A DNA stretch of 48,437 nt from SAR202 cluster bacterium (GCA_016872355.1 VGZY01000014.1:1-48437), one strand, 5' to 3'. Numbered from the stretch's first letter, positions 16,858 to 25,964 are shown. Program-made: numbers and translations. Notes: a model not told the origin generated them from the sequence alone.

Positions 16858-18327
16858 ATGAGACAGCGCAGGAATATCTACTTCGACGACGCCCGCCACT
16901 TCTATCTGTAGAACTTTGAGCCGCCAATGCGCCTCAAGGACGCATGGGCGCCGGTGGACCAGCTTGCCGGCACGCCGATCAACACGTTCGTATACGGCGT
17001 GGCGAGGGACGACGGCCTCTTCTATCCCACGAAGGTGAGCATGCCCTTCGGCGACGATGTGAAGGAGTTCGGGAACTACGAGTGGCGGGCGCACAACGCC
17101 ATCAAGTCGCTGCAGGCTGACGGGCACGACCTGCCGCAGGTGCTGATCGACCGCGCGCACCACCATGGCATGGACTTCATCGCCAGCCTTCGGCTGGGCG
17201 GCTAGGGCGGAATGGACCCCGCCCTCAGCACCCGGGGCGGCGGGCCCGGCTGGGCAGACCAGCGCGTGCGCGACCATCTTTTCGGCATCGTGCGCGAGCT
17301 GCTGGTGGGCTACAACACCCAGGGAGTTGAGTTGGACTTTGCTGCGCCGCCGGGATGGTCCGCCTTCCACCTGCGCGCAGAAGACGTAACCCAGTACACT
17401 CCCGTCGTCACCGAGTGGGTCCGCAAGGCGACGGAGACGGCGCGGAACAGGGTTGGGCAGACCGCTCTGATCGGAGTCCGAGTCTATCCCACGGAAGAGA
17501 TCAACCTGGCGCACGGGGTAGATATCCGCACGTGGCTCAAGGAAGGTCTGGTAGACTATCTGTCCCCGCTCGTCTACGCACACAACCGCATCGACGCCGA
17601 CACTCCGGTGGAGTGGCTCGTGGAGCTCGCGCACAAGTACAACGCATCGGTCTACCCGATTCTTATGGCCTATTACACAAACGAGGCTCGCCAATACTAC
17701 ACGCGCGTCTTCGCCACGCCGGCAATGTACCACGCCGCCGCGGCGAGCTACTTTGACCGCGGTTGCGACGGAATGTACTCATGGTTCATGCGATGGCCGC
17801 TTGGCGACACCGAGCGCCGAACGCTCGCGGACATTGGTAATCCCGATATCCTGCGCGAGAGCACCAAGCACTACGTCGTTAACCGGAAGTCGGACTACAC
17901 GGACAAGCTGGGTTTCAAACGCCCGCTCCCTCTGGAGATCAACTGCGTGGATCCTGGCAAGAGGCACGCAATACCCTTCTACCTGGCCGACGACCCTGTT
18001 GAGAGCAAGGGACGTATCCATGAAATCCGCATCAGGATGCGGCTGCACAACATGGTCAGTGCGGACAGGATATCGCTGTTCCTTAACGGGCAGTCGCTGG
18101 CCGCCGAGCCCTGCGCGCACTACCGGGCTAGCAACATGTACCCGTACGACCGGTGGGCAGAGCTCACTTTGCACAGGGTGCAGCCGCGCAAGGGCCACAA
18201 CGTTCTGGAGATCTCCCACGACTTCCGCCCGGAACGATTGGGTTACGGCCTTGCGGTGGAGGACCTTGAAGTGCTGGTGAAGTACAACACGTTCAGGGAC
18301 GACTACGAGATGCCGAAAACGCACTAG
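16858..18327 (+). pseudogene. Glycoside-hydrolase-like TIM-barrel gene, second copy, with two in-frame TAG codons
   Basis: The full frame spans 490 codons, almost exactly the length of the first copy, and aligns with it along its length (ELDFAAPPGW; EEINLAHGVDIRTWLKEG; VDYLSPLVYAHNRID; C-terminal beta domain). Two TAG codons break it: codon 18 (16909-16911) and codon 116 (17203-17205, within SLRLGG*GGMDP). The pieces 16927-17205 and 17212-18327 are in the same frame. Everything else is intact, so this is a very recent pseudogene, a sequence error, or a gene with stop read-through or restarts at the ATGs just after each stop. GGAG lies seven bases before the ATG at 16858. Its last 35 bases overlap the convergent MFS gene. 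Confidence 0.7.
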
Positions 18328-19621
18328 TCGTTCCCCTGAACATGGGCATCATGACCGCCGTTGCCGCGCCTCGCAGCACCAGGGCTATGACAAACATTGT
18401 CATGATCTGGTGCGTGAAGATTGTGGGCACTCGAGGCGCCAGGTATGCGGCCAGTAATGCCCCGGCCAGGCTGCCGGTGGAGCCCATAACGCGGTAAAGG
18501 CTGACGGCGCGGGGCCGCTCCTCGTCGGAGGCATTTTCAAGGCAGAAGTTGTACAGGCAAAACCCCCACCCTGATGTTGTCAGGCCCGTAAACGCGTAGA
18601 CAGCACCGATCCACCAGGGGCTGGGATGGAGCATGATCAAGACGGGGAAGGCAGAGAGGACTGTGGCGCAGATGGCCATGACCTTCCAGTTGCCGTAGCG
18701 GTCTGCGAATCGGCCCCAGAACGGCATGGTGACGATTGCCGCGATGCTGGACGCAATGCCGAACGTGATATACCTACTCACGGATAGGCCGAGGTCGTTC
18801 AGGAGATACACGCCAAAGAACGGCGCCGCGAAGTACCCGCCGATATACGCCACGCACATGTATATGTAGAACATCCCCAATCGCGTGCGCGGCGTGACCA
18901 GGCTGAGTAGCTTCCACGGCGGTGGGTTGACCGCTACCTTCAAGTCCGGCCGAGGGTCCTCTACCGTCATGAACATCACTGCGGAGATTATCCGGGCCGC
19001 GGTGCCCAGCGCGAACAACGCGACAAATACTCCTGCGGCCATTCCTCCCGCACCGTCGCCCTCGAATCGACCTCCCTGGAAGAGCCCCGGGCCGTACGCC
19101 CCTGTGATCCCGATTACCACTGAAATGGCCGTTGTCATAGCTCCCCGCACTCCCATATAGCGCCCACGACGGTGCTGCGGGACGAGGTCTGACATCCAGC
19201 TCATCCATGCCGCCTCGGTGGCCAGCAGCGCCGTCATGGCAAGGCCGGTGAGGATGATGGACGCCCATACCTGCGAGCCGTTAGGCATGGCGGGTACAAA
19301 GCAGAGCATAGCCCAGGGAATCGCGCTCAGGAGGTTTGTCGCAACGACCATTCGCTTGCGGCCGCCCATGGCCCGTGTGATGCCAGGCGTGAAATTTTGA
19401 GTAACGATAGTGAACAGCTCGGCGGAGGCGGCAAAGAGGCTCATCTGCGAAGCTGTGGCGCCCAGCTTGATCGTGAAGACGTTGAAGAAGTTCGCCTGTA
19501 CGCCAGACGTCGCCGCCCACGAGCCTCCCTCGGCAAGAAACACCCTCGCGCCGCGTTTTCGACCGGGGAGATCGTACTCGCTGGGGTAAGGCGCGGACGC
19601 CTCTGGAATGCGGGTCTTCAC
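18293..19621 (-). CDS. MFS transporter, third gene of a paralogous triplet
   Basis: This 442-residue major facilitator has about 12 hydrophobic segments and the loop 2-3 type basic motif RAMGGRKRMVVATN, plus FADRYGNWKV in the second half, where the motif is repeated. It begins with a charged, Pro-rich head (YDLPGRKRGARVFLAEGG) shared with the other two copies. The GTG start overlaps the TGA stop of the upstream paralogue (GTGA). The cargo is unknown; its position facing the GH-like genes suggests uptake of the same compound class or its products. The 3' end overlaps the convergent GH-like gene by 35 bp. Confidence 0.85.
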   Translation of the reverse strand: MKTRIPEASAPYPSEYDLPGRKRGARVFLAEGGSWAATSGVQANFFNVFTIKLGATASQMSLFAASAELFTIVTQNFTPGITRAMGGRKRMVVATNLLSAIPWAMLCFVPAMPNGSQVWASIILTGLAMTALLATEAAWMSWMSDLVPQHRRGRYMGVRGAMTTAISVVIGITGAYGPGLFQGGRFEGDGAGGMAAGVFVALFALGTAARIISAVMFMTVEDPRPDLKVAVNPPPWKLLSLVTPRTRLGMFYIYMCVAYIGGYFAAPFFGVYLLNDLGLSVSRYITFGIASSIAAIVTMPFWGRFADRYGNWKVMAICATVLSAFPVLIMLHPSPWWIGAVYAFTGLTTSGWGFCLYNFCLENASDEERPRAVSLYRVMGSTGSLAGALLAAYLAPRVPTIFTHQIMTMFVIALVLRGAATAVMMPMFRGTTSAFSASRSRP

Positions 19622-20943
19622 TGTCCCGGTGACTCCCCTGAGGACTGCCTCTCCAACTCCGGTCCAGGCGACGCCTTCCCAGGGCGGAAGCGCGGCACCA
19701 GCGCGATAGTGGCGGCGCTGCGAAGGACCGTGGAAAGTACAAACATGGTCATAATCTGGTAGGCGAAAATCTGAGGCATGTGCAGGGCTATCGTCGCCGC
19801 CACGAGTGCTCCAAGCATCGCCCCCACTGCCGGGATAACCCGGTAGAGCGCAACCGCGCTGGACCTCTCTTCATCGGTGGAATGCTCCAGAACGAAGTTG
19901 TATTGGGCCATGCCCCAGCCGCCTTCGGCGAGTCCCAGCACAACGTACATGGCAAAGATGTACCAGGTCTCCTGCACCAGTATGAACAGGGTAGGCCAGA
20001 GAGAGAAGAAGACGGCGCCGGTCACGAGTACGAAGTAGTTGCCCTTGCGGTCCGCCAGCTTACCCCACAGCGGCATCACCGTCATTTGTGCTATGCCGCT
20101 GATTACGCCGGCGGCAACGAACTGCGTGTAAGACAGGCCCAGGTCGTTCAGTATGTAGATGCTGAAGAACGGACCGGCGAACGGCATGGCGAAGCGCATC
20201 GCCATCAGATAGCGATTCATCCCGCTCAGGTTCGTCTTGGCCGTAAGGTGTCTCAACATCTTCCAGGGTGGAGGCGCCGGTGAGAGACGCAGGCCCGGCC
20301 TTGGGTCGCGTGCGATTGCGAAAATCGCCGCGGAGACGAACCTCGAGACCAGCGCAAGCGCGAAGGCAGCGATGAAACCCCACTTTGCCGCGTCGCCAAG
20401 CCGGTCGAGCGCGAGCGCTCCCGTAAGCCCGAGGACGATATAGATGCCCATCTGGTAAGCACCGCGCCTGGCCATCCACCGACCGCGCATGTGGCGCGGG
20501 ACCAGGTCGGACATCCAGCTTCCCCACGCGGGGTCGCTGAGAAGGGCAAGCGGGAAGGCCAGGCCTAGCAGGGCAATGGCCGCCCACACTCGCGCGCCCG
20601 CGGGCAGGAATGGGACCACCATCAGCGCCGCGAACGGAATCGCGCCGAAGACGGTGGCGATTACCGTCATCCGTTTCCGTCCGCCCAGTATCCCTACAAG
20701 CCTGGGTGCGACAAGCTGGGTGAGCATGGAGAAAAGCTCTATCGTCGCCGCCAGAAACCCCATCTGCGAGCTGGATGCGCCCATCTTGAGCGCAAAGGCG
20801 TTGCAGAAGTTGTTATACACGCCGGTGGGTATCGAGCTCGGCACGACCTCGGCCATGAACAGCTTCGCGTCGCGCTCGCGGTCAGCCGGTCCAGTCTCGG
20901 CCGGAGCATCGGGCGCCTTGGCCGGAAAGCGTTTCGTTATCAT
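19618..20943 (-). CDS. MFS transporter, second gene of a paralogous triplet
   Basis: The 441 residues have the same layout as its neighbours: a charged head (PADRERDAKLFMAEV), about 12 membrane segments, the basic motif VGILGGRKRMTVIAT after the second segment, MSDLVPRHMRGRWMARRGAY in the first half, and KLADRKGNYFVLVTG in the second. ATG overlaps the upstream stop (ATGA), and the stop overlaps the next start (GTGA). The three genes must therefore be translated from one message, and they clearly arose by duplication. Substrate unknown. Confidence 0.85.
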   Translation of the reverse strand: MITKRFPAKAPDAPAETGPADRERDAKLFMAEVVPSSIPTGVYNNFCNAFALKMGASSSQMGFLAATIELFSMLTQLVAPRLVGILGGRKRMTVIATVFGAIPFAALMVVPFLPAGARVWAAIALLGLAFPLALLSDPAWGSWMSDLVPRHMRGRWMARRGAYQMGIYIVLGLTGALALDRLGDAAKWGFIAAFALALVSRFVSAAIFAIARDPRPGLRLSPAPPPWKMLRHLTAKTNLSGMNRYLMAMRFAMPFAGPFFSIYILNDLGLSYTQFVAAGVISGIAQMTVMPLWGKLADRKGNYFVLVTGAVFFSLWPTLFILVQETWYIFAMYVVLGLAEGGWGMAQYNFVLEHSTDEERSSAVALYRVIPAVGAMLGALVAATIALHMPQIFAYQIMTMFVLSTVLRSAATIALVPRFRPGKASPGPELERQSSGESPGQ

Positions 20944-22250
20944 GCAGCGAGCGCCTTCCCCCGGAACCGCGGGAGCAGGGCCAACGTGGCCGCGCCGCGC
21001 AGGGCAGAGGATATGATGAACATCGTCATTATCTGGTAGGTGAGGAGCTCAGGAACCCGCGGCGCGAGAATTGCGGCCACGAGTGAGCCCGTGACGGAGC
21101 CCACGGACACAACGATACGGTAGAAGGCGACTGAGCGGGGACGGTCCTCATCCGAGCAGTTCTCCAGGACGAAATTGTACTGGCACAGCGCCCAGCCTGC
21201 GCTTGCTAGACCCATCGCAATGTTGGCCACGAACACATACCAGATCGCGGGTACGGCGATGAAGACGATCGGCCACAGGGAAAAAGTCACACCACAGACC
21301 GCCAGCACAAAGTAGTTGCCCTTCCGGTCGGCCACGCGGCCCCAGAACTGCATCGCGACCATCTGGGCTAAGCTGTTGACAACGCCGGCGGCAACGTACG
21401 CGGTGTACGACATGCCAAGATCGTTCAGCATGTATATGCCGAAGAAAGGCGCCGCGAAGAATATCGCGAAGTGTATCGCCAGCATGTAGGCGTAGAAACG
21501 GCCCAGCCGTGGATTGCCTTTCACCATCGTCGCGAGCTTCCACGGCGGCGGCATCGGCGTCATCTTCAGGTCCGGCCGCGGGTCGGCAACTCTTGAGAAG
21601 ATAAATGCCGAAGCAACCCTGGCGACAAGGGCGGCGGCGAACGCGACAGCAAACCCCCATTTCACCGCTTCGCCCAGGCCGTCGAGGGTAAATGCGCCAA
21701 CAAGGCCGATGCCGACGTAGACCACCAGGGCTATCGTCCCTCGTCGGCCCATCCACCTGCCCCGGCGGCCGGGAGGCACAAGGTCCGACACCCAGCTCCC
21801 CCACGGCGCGTCGCCGATCAGGGCGACGGTGAGGGTAAGGCTGATCATAATCAGGGCGGCCCACACCCGGATGCCATCCGGAAGGAAAGGGACGGCTATA
21901 AGGCCGGCCCACGGGACTGCGGCCGCGAGAGTGGAGACGACTACCATGCGTTTCCTACCGCCGGTCGCCCGCGTCAGCCACGGGGCCACGAGCTGCGAGG
22001 CGATTGAGAACGCCTCGCTCATCGCGGCAAGGAGCGCCATATGGGAGCTTGTGGCGCCCATCTTGATAATGAACGGGTGGGTAAACTGCCCATGCACGGA
22101 TACGGGTGTGGAGCCCACGGCCGATTCGACAAGAAAGGCTCGTGCGCCTTCTTTGCGAGCAGGATGGTCGTAATCGGTGGCAGAAGGGGGAGCCGTTGGT
22201 TTAAGGGCCGGGGACGTGCCGGCGTTGTCTGCCGGCGTTTGCGTGGTCAT
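20940..22250 (-). CDS. MFS transporter, first gene of a paralogous triplet
   Basis: About 436 residues from the ATG at 22250 (a longer frame starts at 22313, but its extra 21 residues are unlike the paralogues). The protein shows DYDHPARKEGARAFLVES as the shared head, TRATGGRKRMVVVST after helix 2, WVSDLVPPGRRGRWMGRRGT, and RVADRKGNYFVLAVCG in the second half. It is divergently arranged from the isomerase/dehydrogenase pair, with about 130 bp between them for both promoters, which would suit shared control. No clear Shine-Dalgarno is seen at the start. Cargo is unknown. Confidence 0.83.
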   Translation of the reverse strand: MTTQTPADNAGTSPALKPTAPPSATDYDHPARKEGARAFLVESAVGSTPVSVHGQFTHPFIIKMGATSSHMALLAAMSEAFSIASQLVAPWLTRATGGRKRMVVVSTLAAAVPWAGLIAVPFLPDGIRVWAALIMISLTLTVALIGDAPWGSWVSDLVPPGRRGRWMGRRGTIALVVYVGIGLVGAFTLDGLGEAVKWGFAVAFAAALVARVASAFIFSRVADPRPDLKMTPMPPPWKLATMVKGNPRLGRFYAYMLAIHFAIFFAAPFFGIYMLNDLGMSYTAYVAAGVVNSLAQMVAMQFWGRVADRKGNYFVLAVCGVTFSLWPIVFIAVPAIWYVFVANIAMGLASAGWALCQYNFVLENCSDEDRPRSVAFYRIVVSVGSVTGSLVAAILAPRVPELLTYQIMTMFIISSALRGAATLALLPRFRGKALAA

Positions 22251-22383
22251 CTTGGGAGTGTATTCCTGAAATCGGACGCATGAAATGCCAGCCCAGAGTA
22301 CAGGCGGGGCCATGCCGTGTCAACGCTCGCCGAAAGTGGTAAATTGAGCGCGTCTCCATACCAGCAAGGGAAGGATTTTGCAT

Positions 22384-23346
22384 ATGGCCCTGACTCCCTA
22401 TCGCTACAAAATCGGAATGTTCCTTAACGAAGTGCGCACTTTCACACTGGACCAGGCGCTGGCGCTGGCCCAGGATACCGGGTGCGAGTACGTCTGGTAT
22501 ACGCTCCTCGCCGGCGAGCCGGACTTCGCTGAGGCAACCGACAAGCAGATTGCATCTGCGATGAACAGGCTCAAGGCGCACAAGCTCAAGCTGTGGATGA
22601 TCGGCACGGGCGTGACATTCAAGCAGGTCCACCTGACCGACCTTGACCTCGCCGGCATGCAGGACAACCCGCTCTTAAAGAAGGAGTTCGACGACCTGCT
22701 CAAGTGCATGGACGCCGCCGTGAAGACCGGGTGCAACACGGTGATGACCTACAGCTTCGCCTGGCCGGGCGAGTACACCGCCGCAAAGCCCACGTGGCCT
22801 ATGCGGTGGCTAACCCGCGGGGGTATCATCTCGGAGCTGGACATGGACAAGCTTACCAAGGCGTTCTCGCTGGTGGCAGAGGCGGCGGAGAAGCGCAACG
22901 TGGACGTCGTGGTAGGCATGATGCCCTGGAACTACACGAGCAACACGACGAACATGCGCGCGCTGATGGAGCGGGTGAAGTCGAAGAGGCTGAAGGTGAT
23001 GTGGGGGCCCGCCGACAACATCAACAGCGGCGAGATCGACGCGGTCTCGGCCAGCTTCCTGAATGTAAAGCCGTACATCAACTCCATCCACATCAAGGAC
23101 CTGAGGGTCGTGGACGGCTACCACAACAAGTTCGACTACTGCCCTATCGGCGACGGCCAGGTCGATTTCCCGAGCGTCCTGCGCAGCCTGCGTGACAACA
23201 ACATCCAGGCGATGCTTTCGATCTCAACGCACTTCCTCCCGCCCGGCGGCTCCAAGGAGGAGGCGATGCGGCTCAACATGTCGCGCATACAGGCGCTGAC
23301 GAAACAGATCGAGTCCGAGAAGACGGTGGGGGCCGCCCGTGGATAA
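22384..23346 (+). CDS. Sugar phosphate isomerase/epimerase family TIM barrel
   Basis: The 320-residue protein has the xylose-isomerase-like/AP endonuclease 2 barrel layout. KIGMFLNEVRTFTLDQALAL forms the first strand and helix, CEYVWYTLL the second strand, KLKLWMIGTGV the third, and TVMTYSFAWPGEYT a metal-side loop. VVVGMMPWNYTSNT and INSIHIKDLRVVDGYHNKFD carry likely metal ligands (His, Asp), and YCPIGDGQVDFPSVL is a typical late block. AAGGA eight bases before the ATG at 22384 fixes the start over TTG at 22378. It overlaps the next gene by eight bp, a common pairing of isomerase with Gfo/Idh/MocA dehydrogenase in catabolism of sugars, inositols or related polyols. Substrate not deducible. 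Confidence 0.82.
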   Translation: MALTPYRYKIGMFLNEVRTFTLDQALALAQDTGCEYVWYTLLAGEPDFAEATDKQIASAMNRLKAHKLKLWMIGTGVTFKQVHLTDLDLAGMQDNPLLKKEFDDLLKCMDAAVKTGCNTVMTYSFAWPGEYTAAKPTWPMRWLTRGGIISELDMDKLTKAFSLVAEAAEKRNVDVVVGMMPWNYTSNTTNMRALMERVKSKRLKVMWGPADNINSGEIDAVSASFLNVKPYINSIHIKDLRVVDGYHNKFDYCPIGDGQVDFPSVLRSLRDNNIQAMLSISTHFLPPGGSKEEAMRLNMSRIQALTKQIESEKTVGAARG

Positions 23347-24370
23347 TAAGGTGCTGCGGTGCGGCCTGATTGGCTGCGGGAAGATTGCGCGGATTCACAC
23401 GCCGAACATACTGGCGACGCCGGAGGTGCAGATCGTCGCGACGTGCTGCATCGTGGAGGCGGCGTCGAAAGACTACGCGGCGAAGTTCGGGGCCGAGTAC
23501 CACACGACGGACGTCGACAGGGTCCTGAAAGACCCCGAGATCGATGCGGTAATCATTTGCACGCGGCAGGACTCCCACCTGCGGCTGGCGATCGAGGCGG
23601 CGTCCGCGGGCAAGCACATCTTCATCGAAAAGCCGCTGACGGACACGATCGAGGAGGGGAAGCGGCTGCAGGAGGCGATACACAAGTCGGGCGTGAAGCT
23701 GATGAGCGGCTGGTGGTTCAAGTACTCGCCGATCACGAAGCGCCTGCGGGAGGTCATCCCTCACCCTTACTACAGCACCTTCATGTGCCGCCTGCCGTGG
23801 ACGGAGCAGTACATCGTCGACGACGAGAAGGGGCCGCTCCTCTACTGGGGCCTCCTGGGCACTGCCGGCTACAACCTCCACTGGCTGTGGCACGTGATGC
23901 GCTCGCAGCCGACGGAGGTGTACGCGATGGGCTACGGTGGGAAGGCGACGAACACTAGCTCGATACTCATCAGGTTCGAGAATGGGAGCTTCGGGAACTC
24001 TGTGTTCACGGACATGGGCCTGGGCGGCATCAACCCCACGAAGTGGTACGTTGAGGTGCAGGGCGGCCCGAAGAGCGCGGCAATCCACGGCTTCACCAAG
24101 CTTGCGTTCGAGGGGACGACCGAGCCGGGCATCCCGGAGAACCGCTACCACGACGGCTTCGACAAGCACTGGAAGCTACTGGCCGACATGTGCCTGAACG
24201 GCAAGGCGAGCACGATGGACGCGTGGGAGGCCTCGATACCTACGATCTTCACCGAAAAGGCGCTGGAGTCCATGCGCACCGGGAAGTCGGTGGCGGTGGA
24301 CTTCCGCAAGGAGATGTGGCTGCCGAACGGGAAGCTGCCGGAGAGCGTGGCGAAGTACGGGGACGTGTAG
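23339..24370 (+). CDS. Gfo/Idh/MocA family oxidoreductase
   Basis: This 343-residue protein begins with a Rossmann NAD(P)-binding motif, LRCGLIGCGKIARIHTPNI, and has the family signature HIFIEKPLTDTIEEGKRLQ, where the EKP lysine is the usual catalytic base. The C-terminal alpha/beta domain follows (LLGTAGYNLHWLWHVMRS; the GYNLHW stretch provides a His in the usual active-site position). Such enzymes oxidise or reduce sugars, polyols or related ring compounds. The GTG start at 23339 overlaps the isomerase gene by eight bp, so the two are cotranslated and likely act in sequence on one compound. A tandem repeat begins nine bases after the stop. Confidence 0.87.
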   Translation: MDNKVLRCGLIGCGKIARIHTPNILATPEVQIVATCCIVEAASKDYAAKFGAEYHTTDVDRVLKDPEIDAVIICTRQDSHLRLAIEAASAGKHIFIEKPLTDTIEEGKRLQEAIHKSGVKLMSGWWFKYSPITKRLREVIPHPYYSTFMCRLPWTEQYIVDDEKGPLLYWGLLGTAGYNLHWLWHVMRSQPTEVYAMGYGGKATNTSSILIRFENGSFGNSVFTDMGLGGINPTKWYVEVQGGPKSAAIHGFTKLAFEGTTEPGIPENRYHDGFDKHWKLLADMCLNGKASTMDAWEASIPTIFTEKALESMRTGKSVAVDFRKEMWLPNGKLPESVAKYGDV

Positions 24371-24379
24371 AGGGGGAGG

Positions 24380-24423
24380 CAAGTTACAGGTTACGAGTTA
24401 CAAGTTACGAGTTGAATAGCCGG
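24380..24423 (+). repeat. Degenerate tandem repeat with AATAGCCGG tail (type D)
   Basis: Units of AAGTTACAGG / TTACGAGTTAC / AAGTTACGAG end in GTTGAATAGCCGG. A close copy lies at 46386-46424, where the tail reads GTTGAACAGCCGG. It follows the dehydrogenase stop codon. A single type A arm is present further on at about 24563-24595. Confidence 0.7.
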
Positions 24424-24450
24424 CGAAACTGACATCTGCAAGATATCCAT

Positions 24451-24477
24451 GTGGACGGTGGGCCTACCACCGTCCAC
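24451..24477 (+). terminator. Perfect 11-bp hairpin after the isomerase/dehydrogenase pair
   Basis: GTGGACGGTGG (24451-24461) and CCACCGTCCAC (24467-24477) enclose a five-base loop. It has no T tract, so it may act as a terminator with Rho, or as a message-stabilising structure, between the dehydrogenase and the regulator gene. Confidence 0.5.
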
Positions 24478-24613
24478 GTGCGCTTCAGGCGAGGCTTAAG
24501 GGAAAGAACATGACGCAGCAAACACCTCGCCGGACCATGGTTACCCTGAGATCGTCCCTGCATATTCATACTTCATAATTCATCATTCATAAATTGCCCT
24601 CCATTCATTTGTC

Positions 24614-24642
24614 TTGACATCCTCGAATCGCCCTCCCATAAT
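24614..24642 (+). promoter_or_regulatory. Sigma-70-type promoter of the YtrA-ABC operon
   Basis: TTGACA (24614-24619) and CATAAT (24637-24642) are exactly 17 bp apart. The expected start point is near 24649, giving a leader of only about 24 nt before the regulator ATG at 24673, which has AGGA at 24663-24666. Confidence 0.8.
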
Positions 24643-24645
24643 ATC

Positions 24646-24658
24646 TACTATTCTAGTA
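24646..24658. promoter_or_regulatory. Palindromic operator candidate for the YtrA-type regulator
   Basis: TACTA-TTC-TAGTA is a perfect inverted repeat sitting on the predicted transcription start, four bases past the -10 box. YtrA-type GntR proteins usually repress their own operon, so binding here would block transcription. This is inferred from position and symmetry only. Confidence 0.6.
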
Positions 24659-24672
24659 CATTAGGACTTTAG

Positions 24673-25062
24673 ATGATAGAGTTGTACATCGACAGGCGGA
24701 GCGGGGTCAGTCCGTACCTGCAGATTGTGGAGCAGGTTAAGCGCGCCCTGCTGCTCGGTACGCTGCACGTCGGCGACCAGCTGCCCACGCTGAAGGAAGT
24801 TGTGGGGAAGCTGGCGATAAACCCGAATACGGTCCTCAAGGCCTACCGCGAGCTTGAGTACGAGGGACTTATCGAGACACGCCCCGGGCTGGGGACGTTC
24901 GTAATCCGCTCGCCCGCTGGGCCGCTGGACAGCCACGCCGGATTGCGCGCGTCGCTGTTGGACTGGCTCAAAGAGGCCCGCCAGGCCGGGCTGGACGAGG
25001 AGAGTATTGTGGCTCTGTTCGATTCGACCCGGCGAGAGAGCCGTGTTAAAGAGGGCATATGA
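24673..25062 (+). CDS. GntR family transcriptional regulator, YtrA subfamily
   Basis: The 129 residues hold a winged helix with the GntR pattern: YLQIVEQVKRALLLGTLHVG, then GDQLPTLKEVVGKLAINPNT for the helix-turn-helix, then LKAYRELEYEGLIETRPGLG for the wing. The short C-terminal tail (about 50 residues, no large effector domain) is typical of the YtrA subfamily. Such proteins control the ABC genes beside them. Its TGA overlaps the ATG of the ATPase gene (ATGA at 25059-25062). The ligand, if any, is unknown; many relatives respond to cell-wall-active compounds. Confidence 0.9.
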   Translation: MIELYIDRRSGVSPYLQIVEQVKRALLLGTLHVGDQLPTLKEVVGKLAINPNTVLKAYRELEYEGLIETRPGLGTFVIRSPAGPLDSHAGLRASLLDWLKEARQAGLDEESIVALFDSTRRESRVKEGI

Positions 25063-25964
25063 ACGAAGTTTTGCGGACTGAGAACCTGGGCAAGAAATAC
25101 GGCTCGCACTGGGCGCTGAAGGAGTGCACGTTCAGCCTCCGGCCCGGCCAGGTGACGGCGCTGGTGGGGCCGAACGGCGCGGGGAAGTCTACGATGCTAG
25201 AACTGGCTATTGGGCTGCTTGCGCCGACGGAGGGGACGGTCCAGGTGCTGGGGTCATCGCCCACACAGGAGGCGGAGCAGGTGCTGCCGCGAGTGGGGTT
25301 CGTCGCGCAGGAGCACCCGCTGTACAGGGGCTTCAGCGTGGAAGAGACCCTCAAGATGGGCAAGCTAATGAAGCAGCGGTGGGACGACGAGTTCGCGCGG
25401 CGCAGGATCGAGAAGCTGGGGCTGCCGATGAAGAAGAGGGTGGGCCGGCTATCCGGAGGGCAGCAGGCGCAGGTGGCGCTGACGCTCGCGGTGGCCAAGA
25501 GACCGGACCTCCTTCTCCTAGATGAGCCGATTGCAGCTTTCGACCCTCTTGCGCGCCGGGAATTCCTCCAGGCGCTGATGGAGACGGTGGCCGAGACGGG
25601 CGCGGCCGTGCTGCTGTCATCACACATCCTTGGCGACCTTGAGCGCGTGTGCGACTCCATGCTGCTGGTCTACGGCGGGCGAATGCAGATATTCGGCGAG
25701 GTGGACCAGATACTCGCCGGGCACCGCATCGTCATTGGTCCGGTGGGCGAGGAGGCGCTGGCGTCGAAGGTGCACGAGGTGATCCACCAGAGCAGGGCGG
25801 AGAAGCAGGTCTCCACTCTGGTGAAGCTGGACGGGCCGCTCGTCCTGGGCGACCGATGGGCGGTGCATGAGCCTTCGCTGGAGGACATCGTCCTGGGGTA
25901 CCTGGAGCGCGGCAACGACGTCGCTGCGCCGTCGAAGCGGCCGAAAGAGAAGGTGACCGCATGA
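25059..25964 (+). CDS. ABC transporter ATP-binding protein
   Basis: A 301-residue ABC ATPase with Walker A GPNGAGKSTMLE (near residues 39-50), Q-loop FVAQEHPLYRGF, signature RLSGGQQAQVAL, Walker B DLLLLDEPIAAFDPL and the H-loop in LLSSHILGDLE. The last 80 residues are an accessory domain as in multidrug or antimicrobial-peptide exporters. It is the middle gene of a coupled operon with regulator and permease, overlapping both by four bases, and would work at the inner membrane face with the permease. Confidence 0.93.
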   Translation: MNEVLRTENLGKKYGSHWALKECTFSLRPGQVTALVGPNGAGKSTMLELAIGLLAPTEGTVQVLGSSPTQEAEQVLPRVGFVAQEHPLYRGFSVEETLKMGKLMKQRWDDEFARRRIEKLGLPMKKRVGRLSGGQQAQVALTLAVAKRPDLLLLDEPIAAFDPLARREFLQALMETVAETGAAVLLSSHILGDLERVCDSMLLVYGGRMQIFGEVDQILAGHRIVIGPVGEEALASKVHEVIHQSRAEKQVSTLVKLDGPLVLGDRWAVHEPSLEDIVLGYLERGNDVAAPSKRPKEKVTA

